From positions 1 to 6,652 of the forward strand of contig CAKUPH010000105.1 in assembly GCA_934675115.1 (NCBI GenBank): a stretch of DNA of 6,652 nucleotides, given 5' to 3'. The notes under the pieces were generated by a model. It did no database searches. It was not told where the DNA came from and saw nothing but the letters and a program-made list of their open reading frames with translations. Shown piece by piece: positions 1 through 6,334 of this stretch. This DNA comes from an uncultured Oscillospiraceae bacterium (GTDB lineage: Bacteria > Bacillota > Clostridia > Oscillospirales > Oscillospiraceae). The first letter of the stretch is position 1, and every line of letters starts with the position of its first letter. The position numbers were made by a program, and so were the translations under genes.

Positions 1-8
1 GGAGAGGA

Positions 9-70
9 GCAGTCCTGACATCCGTGAAGTTTTCCGCTTGCGGGAAACGGAACCTGGTGTCAGGGACTGC
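9..70. repeat. nested palindrome downstream of the flavoenzyme operon
   Basis: Positions 9-20 (GCAGTCCTGACA) pair with 58-70 (TGTCAGGGACTGC) to form a 12-bp stem with a single bulged base. Inside it, 29-37 (GTTTTCCGC) pairs with 40-48 (GCGGGAAAC) as a second hairpin with one T-G pair. There is no open reading frame of credible quality here. It lies 3' of the minus-strand operon and may be a structured 3' UTR, or the edge of a palindromic intergenic repeat that continues to the left. It shares style, but not obvious sequence, with the large palindromic element at 6330-6585. Confidence 0.5.
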
Positions 71-96
71 GACGACGCGGCGGGGCGCAGCTCTTT

Positions 97-133
97 CGTC
101 GGAAAAGGCTTTGCCTTTTTCGACGGTATTTTT
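97..133. terminator. hairpin, possible transcription terminator at the operon end
   Basis: Positions 97-109 (CGTCGGAAAAGGC) pair with 113-125 (GCCTTTTTCGACG) around a TTT loop. On the plus strand the stem has one G-T pair and is followed by GTATTTTT, so the canonical U-tract lies on the plus-strand side. Read on the minus strand it starts a few bases after the TAA stop at 132-134 and contains a GGC-AAA-GCC-TTTT core, but has no U-run after the full stem. It could terminate in both directions, or act mainly for a plus-strand transcript entering from the left. Confidence 0.5.
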
Positions 134-2078
134 ACAGCCCCACGTTGACCACGGCGTCGTAGCCGTCCCGGACGGCCATCATGACGTTCCTGGCCTGACG
201 GGCGTCGCCCACCACGTAAAAGGTATTCACCAGCGGGCGCAGGCGCTCCACCTCGTCGGAGCGGGAGCGCATACCGGCAGCCAGCACCACGCTGTCGCAG
301 GGGAAGGTCTCCTCCGTGCCGTCGGCATGGCGGACGGTGATGCTGTCCTTGCCGATGTTGGTGCAGCTGGAGCTGGTGAGCACCCGGATGTCCCGCTCCT
401 CCACCTCATGATGGAGCCAGAGGAAGGGGTACTTCAGGCAGTCGGCGGCGATGTCGTCCTGAAGCTCCACAATGGTGACATTGTGGCCCAGATCGGCGAG
501 GTACACGCTCTCCTCGCAGCCGATCATGCCGCCGCCGATGACGGTGACGTTCTTGCCCAGCGGGGTGTCGCCCATGAGGTCCGCGCCGAAGATGACGTTT
601 TCGCCGTCCGCGCCGGGGATGGGGGGCGTGACGGGCAGAGCGCCCACGGCGGCGATGAGCACGTCGGGCTTCACCTCGGCCACCACGGCCTCGTCCACCC
701 GGGTATTGAGCCGCACGTCGATGGCGGGATCCTCCGTCACCTTGCGGATCTGGCTGTCGCGGTAGCGCTTCATGGTCAGCTTGTTGTGGGCGCCGTTGTC
801 GGCGAACTTCAGCGCGCCGCCCAGAACAGGCCGTTCCTCGCACAGCACTACCTCGTGGCCCCGCTCCGCCGCGGTGAGGGCGGCCTCCATGCCCGCGGGG
901 CCGCCGCCGGCGATGAGGATCTTCTTATGCTGCCGGACAGGCAGAGGGTGGAAAAAGTCGCACTCCCGGCCGATGATGGGGTTGACGGCGCAGCGCATGC
1001 CCTTGAAGGCGATCATGCTGCTCATGCAGTCGGAGCACCGCAGGCAGGGGGTGATGTCCTGCTCCCGGCCCTCGATGATCTTCCGGGGCAGGAAGGGGTC
1101 GGCCACAAGGCCCCGGCCAATGGCAATGCAGTCGGCGTCGCCGCTCTCCAGCGCGTCCTCCATCTGCTCCGGGAAGTTGTACGCGCCCACGGAGCACACA
1201 GGGGTCTTGACATGCTTTTTGATCTCAGCGGCCAGATTGCGGTTTTCCATGTCGTTCTCGAAGGGGCCGGGGTGCATCTTGACGCAGGAGTAGTCCACCT
1301 GCTGGGTTCCGGCGGAGACGTGGATCAGGTCTACCTTGCCGTCCAGCGCCTTGGCGATCTCCACGCCGAAGTCCAGCCCGTAGCCGCCGGGGGTGCGCTC
1401 CGCGCCGGAAATGCGGACCTCGATGGGGAAGTTTTTGCCCACGGCGGCGCGAATCTCGTCGATGCACAGCAGCAGGAAGCGCAGGCGGTTCTCCACGCTG
1501 CCGCCCCATTTGTCCGTCCGGAAGTTGGTCAGCGGGGACAGGAACTGGTGGATGAGCCAGCCGTGGCCCGCGTGGACGGTGACCATGTCGAAGCCGTAGT
1601 GCTTGGCGGTGGCCGCGGCCTGACCGAACATCCTGGCGGCGTGGAGGATCTCCTCCTCCGTCATGGCCCGGACCTCATCGCCCCAGTCGTCCACATAGGC
1701 GGAGGGCCCGGCGGGCATCTTGCCCAGAAACTCGGGGGCGCACAGCGCGCCGCCGTGGTCCAGCTCGGCAGAGGCCGCCGCGCCGTGGGAGTGGATGGCG
1801 TCCACCAGCTTGCAGAAGGCGGAGGAATTGCGGGGATCGTCGATGCCGATCTGCTCGGGGTGGGACTTGCCGTTGGCCAGATCCACGATGACCTCGCCCA
1901 CGCACACCACCGCCGCGCCGCCCGCGGCCCGGAGCTTGTAGTACTCATAGGCTTCCTTGGTGTACTTGGTGTCCGGCCCCAGCTCGGACAGGGAGGTGGG
2001 GGCGGAGAAAATGCGGTTCTTCAGCGTCAGCCCCGCCAGCTTGATGGGGCTGAGCAGCTTGGGATATTTTGTTTCCAT
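132..2078 (-). CDS. FMN/4Fe-4S/FAD NADH:flavin oxidoreductase (old yellow enzyme / 2,4-dienoyl-CoA reductase type)
   Basis: This 648-aa protein has the full layout of the DCR/enoate reductase/BaiCD-BaiH family. Residues about 1-340 form the FMN-binding TIM barrel (KNRIFSAPTS near 20-29, DHGG at 107-110, VHAGHGWLIHQFLSP at 168-182, WGGSVENRLRF at 191-201, SVGAY and AIGRGLVADP near 296-328). A CxxCxxC-x11-C cluster ligand set is at C345, C348, C351 and C363. An FAD dinucleotide-binding loop GGGPAG is at 391-396, and a second one, GGGMIG at 515-520, is followed by E538, which favours NADH over NADPH. FYVVGDA at 620-626 closes the FAD domain. Such cytoplasmic enzymes reduce C=C bonds conjugated to a carbonyl; the substrate cannot be read here. 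Residue W174 occupies the place of the catalytic Tyr of E. coli FadH. AAGGAG at 2086-2091, 7 nt upstream, supports the start. It is the last gene of the operon, 27 bp after its neighbour. Confidence 0.93.
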   Translation of the reverse strand: METKYPKLLSPIKLAGLTLKNRIFSAPTSLSELGPDTKYTKEAYEYYKLRAAGGAAVVCVGEVIVDLANGKSHPEQIGIDDPRNSSAFCKLVDAIHSHGAAASAELDHGGALCAPEFLGKMPAGPSAYVDDWGDEVRAMTEEEILHAARMFGQAAATAKHYGFDMVTVHAGHGWLIHQFLSPLTNFRTDKWGGSVENRLRFLLLCIDEIRAAVGKNFPIEVRISGAERTPGGYGLDFGVEIAKALDGKVDLIHVSAGTQQVDYSCVKMHPGPFENDMENRNLAAEIKKHVKTPVCSVGAYNFPEQMEDALESGDADCIAIGRGLVADPFLPRKIIEGREQDITPCLRCSDCMSSMIAFKGMRCAVNPIIGRECDFFHPLPVRQHKKILIAGGGPAGMEAALTAAERGHEVVLCEERPVLGGALKFADNGAHNKLTMKRYRDSQIRKVTEDPAIDVRLNTRVDEAVVAEVKPDVLIAAVGALPVTPPIPGADGENVIFGADLMGDTPLGKNVTVIGGGMIGCEESVYLADLGHNVTIVELQDDIAADCLKYPFLWLHHEVEERDIRVLTSSSCTNIGKDSITVRHADGTEETFPCDSVVLAAGMRSRSDEVERLRPLVNTFYVVGDARQARNVMMAVRDGYDAVVNVGL

Positions 2079-2105
2079 AAGTATTCTCCTTCGTTTTCCC
2101 GTTTC

Positions 2106-2876
2106 TCAGCGGCCGGGCTGATGCTCCGGGATGCGGGGGTCGTTGTAGCGGTGATCCTCATCCAGCGTTTCGTAGGGCTCCGGCCACATGACGTCCCGCT
2201 GGGGCGTCTGAAGCAGGCTGTAGGGCTTGTGCCAAGGGCCGGGATAGGTGATGTTGGGGCTGCCCAGCACCACGGGAGGGGGCGGAGGAGAGTTGGGATC
2301 GGTGCGGCGGGCGTACTCCTCGGCGGCCCAGTCGCGGTAGTCGAGGTCGCCCATGATGTCGGGGCACACCTGCTCGTTGAGGTACTTGAGCTGGCCGTCC
2401 TTCTCGTCGATGACGAAGTCGGAGCCGTAGCGCTCCCACATGATGTGGCACCACTTGGCGCCGTCGGCGTCCAGCGTGGAGTTGATGGCGCCGGGGGTGA
2501 CGAAGGAGCCGCGGACGCTCTTGCCGTCGTCGGCCACCTCAATGACGTCGCAGGTCAGGGTGTGGACAGAGCACTCCATCAGAGGCCGGTAGTCCTTGCC
2601 GGCGATCTCGGGGTATTTGTCCACCTTCTCCATGAAGTTCTTCATGCCCATGATCTCGTAGTCGGTGATGTTGCCGTGCCAGACCTGATCGAAGCCCACC
2701 ATGCAGCCGAAGAAGTGGCCCCAGCCGCAGTCGTCGGTGTGGACCCAGAGCTGGTCGTACTCCGTCGCGCCGTCGCAGCGGGCGTGGAGATACTGGTGCC
2801 GGGCCTTGACGTTCTCCGCCTCCTGGCTCAGTCCCGCGTTACGGATCCGCTGGGACAGGGACAGATGCTTTTTCAT
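2106..2876 (-). CDS. NTF2-like/SnoaL-like family protein, divergent paralogue
   Basis: This 256-aa protein is a diverged relative of the two genes upstream of it. Shared traits are LWVHTDD at 43-49 (compare MWVQ and LWAQ in the paralogues), VIEVADDGKSVRG at 111-123 (the VxEVAEDGxTAKG strand-turn), and PEPYETL near 232-238 in the C-terminal tail. It lacks the LWY and WKIWHL motifs of the other two, carrying GSFVTPG and LKYLNEQV in those places. A five-proline run at 197-201 precedes the tail. No signal peptide or membrane segment is visible, so it is probably cytoplasmic. NTF2-fold proteins include dehydratases, isomerases, cyclases and lyases without cofactors, and also non-catalytic subunits; its changed core motifs leave room for an altered or purely structural role. 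GGGAGG lies 8 nt before the ATG, and the ATG overlaps the previous gene's TGA (ATGA), which indicates translational coupling. Confidence 0.82.
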   Translation of the reverse strand: MKKHLSLSQRIRNAGLSQEAENVKARHQYLHARCDGATEYDQLWVHTDDCGWGHFFGCMVGFDQVWHGNITDYEIMGMKNFMEKVDKYPEIAGKDYRPLMECSVHTLTCDVIEVADDGKSVRGSFVTPGAINSTLDADGAKWCHIMWERYGSDFVIDEKDGQLKYLNEQVCPDIMGDLDYRDWAAEEYARRTDPNSPPPPPVVLGSPNITYPGPWHKPYSLLQTPQRDVMWPEPYETLDEDHRYNDPRIPEHQPGR

Positions 2877-3643
2877 TTATAATTCCTCCCCTCGCCTGCG
2901 CGCATGCCGATGACCTCGGGGGGCTTGTAGCCCTCGGGGCCGTAGCTGATGTCGTCCGTGAACGTCTTGTAGTTCCTGGGCGGCATGGGCGGGTAGTTGT
3001 CCCACCAGTTGAAGGTCACGTCGTGGGTGAGCATCTCGACGGTGGGGCGGCCGAACTCCCGGCGCACCGGGTTGGTGGAATCGGCGGACCAGTCCTCATA
3101 CACCGGGTACTCGCCGTAGTCGTGGCCGGCCTGACAGTCCACGTCGGTGGAGATGACGAGGTGCCAGATCTTCCAGCCGTCCTCTTCCCGGATGAAGTCC
3201 GCAGCCACCTTGCCCAGCATCCACTGGACGCGGGCGGTGCCGTCGGCCTGCGCCATGGCCTCGTTGCCGATGGAGTACCACAGGCCCTTGGCGGTCTTGC
3301 CGTCCTCGGCCAGCTCCACAAGGCCGGTGGTCAGGGGGTGGGCGTACATGTTGCCCGTGTTGACCTCGGCGGCGCCGTTAGCCTTCTTCTGCTCCTCCAG
3401 CGCGGCGGCGTGAGCGTTCACATAATATTTGCGGATCTCGTCCATGCCCACGTAATAGCCCCAGTTGGAGCCATAGGAGGCGGTCTTCTGATGCTCCGGC
3501 TCCTGCACCCACATGGTGCGCAGTTCCTCCTCCCGGAGGTCGGCGGTCTGGAGAAACACCCGCTTGTTCATCAGCGACTTGACGTCCTCCACGTCCCAGA
3601 TGCGGAGGATCTGCTCCTCATCGGTAAATTTCTTGTTCATCAT
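2873..3643 (-). CDS. NTF2-like/SnoaL-like family protein
   Basis: The protein is 256 aa from the ATG at 3643, the start chosen because AAAGGAGG (3653-3660) sits 9 nt upstream; a GTG two codons earlier is only 3 nt from that site. Numbered from this ATG, a W in RIWDVEDVKSLM (about 14-25) marks the first NTF2 helix, MWVQ is at 44-47, GYYVG at about 62-66, LVELAEDGKTAKGLWY at 108-123, and ADFIREEDGWKIWHLVISTD at 148-167. The tail carries YKTFTDDISYG near 225-235. These motifs match the product of 3660-4394 closely, so the two are paralogues. At about 250 aa it is much longer than the common 130-170-aa SnoaL or BaiE proteins, because of a long C-terminal extension. Function is unknown; a cofactor-free dehydratase, isomerase or lyase is the family-based guess. 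Its stop overlaps the next start. Confidence 0.85.
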   Translation of the reverse strand: MMNKKFTDEEQILRIWDVEDVKSLMNKRVFLQTADLREEELRTMWVQEPEHQKTASYGSNWGYYVGMDEIRKYYVNAHAAALEEQKKANGAAEVNTGNMYAHPLTTGLVELAEDGKTAKGLWYSIGNEAMAQADGTARVQWMLGKVAADFIREEDGWKIWHLVISTDVDCQAGHDYGEYPVYEDWSADSTNPVRREFGRPTVEMLTHDVTFNWWDNYPPMPPRNYKTFTDDISYGPEGYKPPEVIGMRAGEGRNYK

Positions 3644-3652
3644 ATTCACGCC

Positions 3653-3660
3653 CCTCCTTT
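3653..3660 (-). promoter_or_regulatory. ribosome binding site AAAGGAGG deciding the start of the second operon gene
   Basis: Read on the minus strand, AAAGGAGG is a near-perfect Shine-Dalgarno sequence whose first base belongs to the preceding gene's TGA stop (3660-3662). It is 9 nt from the ATG at 3643 but only 3 nt from the GTG at 3649, so the ATG is preferred. Confidence 0.8.
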
Positions 3661-4394
3661 CAAACGCCGTAGCTGAAGGTGTCGCCGAAGGTGCCGTAAG
3701 GCTCCGGCACCCGGGGAGACGCCGTCAGCGGGCGGCTGGCGGAGTACATCTCCCGGTTCACCCGGGCCACGGAGTACTCCGGCATCCTGAACTCGCCCAG
3801 CGCCGCGAATTCCGGCAGCTCGGGCAGCGGCTCCGCCGCCCGGCCCCAGTCGGTGCCGCAGCGGGCGTCCACGTCGTTGGTGAACTGGAGGTGCCAGATC
3901 TTCCAGCTGCCGCCCTCACGGACGAAGTCGGCGGCGAAGAAGCCCCAGGTCCAGCTGGAGGTGGGGCCTCCGGTGGTGACCTCCGCGTGGCTGCCCCAGC
4001 AGTACCAGAGGCCCTTGGCTGTCTCGCCGTCCTCGGCCACCTCGATGACGGGGTCGGCCACGGGGTAGTCCCGGAAGGTGCCGATGCCGAAGATCTCGTC
4101 GGCGCTCTTGTCCCCGATCTCCTCGGGGAACTTCTTCTGGAGCAGCTCCGCCACCAAGGCGTTGCGGTCCCGGACGGCGTCGTACCAGCCCCGGACGGCC
4201 TCCGGCCCCACGTACCAGCCGTTGTTGTCGCCGTAGCACACGTCATCGCGCTCCTGCGCCCACAGGTCGCCGAACACCTTGGCGTCATCGTTCATGATGA
4301 TGTAGTTGATGTAGATGCCCATGAGGTTTTTGATGTCACGCTGGTCCTCCCAGCGGTCCACCAGCTGCTCTGTGGTAAACTTGGTTCGCTTCAT
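3660..4394 (-). CDS. NTF2-like/SnoaL-like family protein, first gene of the operon
   Basis: This 244-aa protein shows the SnoaL-like pattern clearly: RWEDQRDIKNLMGIYINY at 14-31 (first helix), LWAQERDDVCYG at 44-55, NGWYVGPEAVRGWY at 58-71, VIEVAEDGETAKGLWYCWG at 116-134, and ADFVREGGSWKIWHLQFTND at 155-174. A C-terminal extension ends in PEPYGTFGDTFSYGV (230-244), a motif echoed in both downstream paralogues. No export signal or transmembrane segment is visible. Family members catalyse dehydration, isomerisation, cyclisation or retro-aldol-like cleavage in a cone-shaped pocket; which applies here cannot be told. The ribosome binding site is weak (GGAAAAGAG about 8-14 nt upstream), unlike those of the following genes, so translation of the first gene may be limited or controlled. 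Transcription probably starts near 4440 from the promoter at 4447-4475. Confidence 0.87.
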   Translation of the reverse strand: MKRTKFTTEQLVDRWEDQRDIKNLMGIYINYIIMNDDAKVFGDLWAQERDDVCYGDNNGWYVGPEAVRGWYDAVRDRNALVAELLQKKFPEEIGDKSADEIFGIGTFRDYPVADPVIEVAEDGETAKGLWYCWGSHAEVTTGGPTSSWTWGFFAADFVREGGSWKIWHLQFTNDVDARCGTDWGRAAEPLPELPEFAALGEFRMPEYSVARVNREMYSASRPLTASPRVPEPYGTFGDTFSYGV

Positions 4395-4446
4395 ACTATC
4401 ACGCTCTTTTCCATCAAGAATCGGTCGTTATGAACCTTATGGCATT

Positions 4447-4475
4447 ATTTTACCGCCTGCCGGGGCAAATGTCTT
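4447..4475 (-). promoter_or_regulatory. putative SigA promoter of the four-gene operon
   Basis: On the minus strand, AAGACA (4475-4470) and TAAAAT (4452-4447) are separated by 17 bp and match the -35 and -10 consensus at 4/6 and 5/6 positions. The predicted start near 4440 gives a leader of about 46 nt. The weak -35 fits a promoter that needs an activator, such as the divergently encoded PucR-type protein. The assignment rests on pattern only. Confidence 0.45.
4458..4467. promoter_or_regulatory. small palindrome TGCCGGGGCA inside the operon promoter, possible operator
   Basis: TGCC-GG-GGCA is an inverted repeat with 4-bp arms and flanking bases that almost extend it (CTGCC/GGCAA). It falls exactly in the spacer between the proposed -35 and -10 of the operon promoter. 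It is short enough to occur by chance in GC-rich DNA, but its place makes it the best operator candidate in this intergenic region. Confidence 0.25.
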
Positions 4476-4541
4476 TAGCCGCTCCAGTCAAGAAATGGGC
4501 CCCGATTTGTCTTTCCCGGCCAACCCCTCATGTCCTTCTGC

Positions 4542-4570
4542 TTGAAGCGCGCGATATTTTCGTTTATAAT
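4542..4570 (+). promoter_or_regulatory. SigA promoter of the PucR-type regulator
   Basis: TTGAAG (4542-4547), a 17-bp spacer and a perfect TATAAT (4565-4570) form a strong vegetative promoter. The expected transcription start near 4577 leaves an untranslated leader of under 20 nt, so control of this gene, if any, should act on transcription initiation rather than through a leader RNA. Confidence 0.82.
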
Positions 4571-4579
4571 GAAGGGAAT

Positions 4580-4587
4580 AAAGGAGG
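4580..4587 (+). promoter_or_regulatory. ribosome binding site AAAGGAGG deciding the regulator start
   Basis: AAAGGAGG lies 7 nt before the ATG at 4595. Open frame continues upstream to an ATG at 4430, but that start would lie before the -10 box of the gene's own promoter and has no Shine-Dalgarno, so 4595 is preferred. Confidence 0.85.
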
Positions 4588-4594
4588 GGTCGCC

Positions 4595-6187
4595 ATGTAC
4601 GTCCTGTTTCAGCAGCTGGTGCGGGAGCTTCAGCGGAACGCCGCCGTCCAGCCCTATAACATCGACCCGGAGCAGGTCATCGCCCGCATCGAGATGCTGC
4701 CGTCCGGCTACCGGCCGGAGAGCGGCCCGCTCCCCCGGGATACGCTCTACCTCTGCGAGCACTGGCAGTTCAAGCACTTCGACCCCCGGGCGGAGCTGCC
4801 CCCCATCGTCTGCGTGGTGGAGGCCAACGCCGACACCAACGCCGTGCTGTTCCAGAACCGCAGCGTGGCTGTGGTCTACGGCTCCACGCTGGTGGACGTG
4901 CTGCTGGCGCTGACCAACGCGGCCTACGATCTGGGGTGCAAGTCCTCGCTGATCACGGAGCTGTCCCGGTCCTTCCTGCGGTGCCGGACCATGGACGAGC
5001 TGATGCTGGAGGGCTTCCGCGCCCTGAAAAAGCCCCTCATCGTGGCCGACCGCAGTCAGAAGATCCTGTACTGCACCTCGCCGGATCTCATCTCCAGCCC
5101 CATTTACCGCAATGCGCTGGCCTCGGAGTACATCCCGGTGGGCCATCCCTTTGCCGACACCCTGAACACCTCGTGGAACGCCTCGGACGTGCCCTTCCTT
5201 ACGCCCAGAGGGGAGGACGGGCTTCCCGCCATCCTCTGCAAGCCGCTGACTGTCGGCACCGCCACCATCGGCTATCTGCACGTGCTGGCCTTCGACTCGG
5301 AGTTCGGCGAACAGGACGCCGACATCGCGGAGCTGCTGGGCAATCTGTTGGCAGTCATCCTGTGGCGCACCCGCCGCAGCGACCCCCGCTCCCCCCAGAG
5401 CCGTCAGGAACGCTTTCTCCGGGACGTGCTGGACAACCTGCTGGGCGACCCGGAGGCCACACTGGAGCGCCAGCAGGAGCAGGGCATCACCTTCCAGCCC
5501 CACCTGTACGCGCTGGTCTTTAACCTGCGCCGCACCGACCTCAGCGACCGGAACCGAATCCTCTTTTCCGACCTTGCTGTGCTGGCCCACAGCGCCTTGC
5601 CCGGCTGCACCGCGTTCCTCTATAAAAACAGCGTGTTCGCGCTGGTGGAGGCTGCCGCGCCGATCCCGGACATGGCCGCCTTTCTCGCGCCCGTCATGCC
5701 TACCGTGCGGAACTATGACCTGAGCCTTGGCGTCAGCAACGAATTTTCCTCCGTCCTCTCCCTGCGGGAGGCGGGCTATCAGGCCCGGAAGGCCCTCCAG
5801 CTGGGCGAGGCGCTGGATCCGGATGCCGCCTGCTATCTCTATCAGGATTACAGCCTGCACTACATGATGGAGCTGGCGCTGAAAAACGAATCCATGTCCG
5901 CCTTTTGCCCGCCCCAGCTCCAGAAGCTCATCGACTACACCCAGAAAAATGGCCCGGAGCTGCTGGACACCCTGCGGGTCTATCTCCGCTGCGGCCGCAG
6001 TAAGGCGGAAACGGCCAAAAAGCTCTTTGTCCACGTCAACACCATGAAGTACCGCATCGCCCAGATCCAGGAGATCACCGGGCTGGATCTCAGCGACGAC
6101 GAGACGGCGCTGGAGCTGCTGCTGGCCTTCAAAATGTTTGAGTACCGGGACAAATTCCAGCATTACGAGCCCATCATCAACAGCTGA
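4595..6187 (+). CDS. PucR/CdaR-family transcriptional regulator
   Basis: This 530-aa protein has the classic arrangement of PucR-type regulators. Residues about 455-515 form the C-terminal helix-turn-helix (HTH_30): LLDTLRVYLRCGRSKAETAK, then KLFVHVNTMKYRIAQIQEIT and GLDLSDDETALELLLAF. Residues about 300-415 resemble the GGDEF-like CdaR middle domain (LYALVFNLRR, LSLGVSNEFSSVLSLREAGY, ARKALQLG). The N-terminal half, about 120-260, looks like a GAF-type sensor segment (SFLRCRTMDELM, KPLIVADRSQKILYC, ATIGYLHVLAF, IAELLGNLLAVILW). Family members usually activate adjacent catabolic genes in response to a small ligand. Transcribed divergently from the NTF2-like/flavoenzyme operon and sharing its 200-bp control region, it most likely regulates that operon; this is inference from position. 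The ligand is unknown. It is monocistronic, ending at its own terminator 12 bp after the stop. Confidence 0.92.
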   Translation: MYVLFQQLVRELQRNAAVQPYNIDPEQVIARIEMLPSGYRPESGPLPRDTLYLCEHWQFKHFDPRAELPPIVCVVEANADTNAVLFQNRSVAVVYGSTLVDVLLALTNAAYDLGCKSSLITELSRSFLRCRTMDELMLEGFRALKKPLIVADRSQKILYCTSPDLISSPIYRNALASEYIPVGHPFADTLNTSWNASDVPFLTPRGEDGLPAILCKPLTVGTATIGYLHVLAFDSEFGEQDADIAELLGNLLAVILWRTRRSDPRSPQSRQERFLRDVLDNLLGDPEATLERQQEQGITFQPHLYALVFNLRRTDLSDRNRILFSDLAVLAHSALPGCTAFLYKNSVFALVEAAAPIPDMAAFLAPVMPTVRNYDLSLGVSNEFSSVLSLREAGYQARKALQLGEALDPDAACYLYQDYSLHYMMELALKNESMSAFCPPQLQKLIDYTQKNGPELLDTLRVYLRCGRSKAETAKKLFVHVNTMKYRIAQIQEITGLDLSDDETALELLLAFKMFEYRDKFQHYEPIINS

Positions 6188-6199
6188 ATACACAAAAGG

Positions 6200-6236
6200 G
6201 CCGCCGCTTCTCCCCACGGAAAGCGGCGGCTTTTTT
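6200..6236 (+). terminator. intrinsic terminator of the regulator gene
   Basis: GCCGCCGCTT (6200-6209) pairs perfectly with AAGCGGCGGC (6221-6230) around an 11-nt loop and is followed at once by six T (6231-6236). An AAAA run lies just upstream (6194-6197). It starts 12 bp after the regulator's TGA. This is a textbook Rho-independent terminator. Confidence 0.95.
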
Positions 6237-6334
6237 CCGCGCCGGGCGCGGTCACCTTTGTCTCTTTCGGACAAATTCCCCCGATGTTGTCAGCCGCTGT
6301 GAACGATGAACTTCCGCCGCCGGCACACTATAAT

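Noticed and set aside
24..2882. A 952-codon open frame on the plus strand opposite the flavoenzyme and third NTF2-like gene
   Set aside because: It is the reverse reading of real genes in GC-rich DNA: composition is dominated by G, A, V, H and L with no recognisable domain, it has no ribosome binding site, and it crosses two complete minus-strand genes and their intergenic gap.
3644..3649. GTG start at 3649 for the second NTF2-like gene
   Set aside because: It is only 3 nt from the Shine-Dalgarno; the in-frame ATG at 3643 is 9 nt away and better placed.
132..4394. Identification as the bile-acid-inducible (bai) operon
   Set aside because: There is no BaiB-type CoA ligase, BaiF-type CoA transferase, BaiA dehydrogenase or BaiG transporter in the window, and the NTF2-like proteins are about 90 aa longer than BaiE; only the enzyme-class logic is similar.
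4391..4414. A seven-residue leader frame (MEKSVIV) on the minus strand whose TGA overlaps the first operon ATG
   Set aside because: It has no convincing ribosome binding site and is short enough to be chance; a coupling role is conceivable but unsupported.
4458..4500. A sigma-54 (-24/-12) promoter for the operon
   Set aside because: No GG/GC pair with the required spacing was found on the minus strand here, and PucR-type regulators do not carry the sigma-54 activator domain.
4430..4594. A 55-residue N-terminal extension of the regulator from the ATG at 4430
   Set aside because: The extension would start upstream of the gene's own -10 box, lacks a Shine-Dalgarno and resembles no family N-terminus; ATG 4595 has AAAGGAGG at ideal spacing.
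4475..6274. A 599-codon minus-strand frame opposite the regulator
   Set aside because: It mirrors the regulator gene, has biased composition with no known domains, and runs through the regulator's terminator and promoter.
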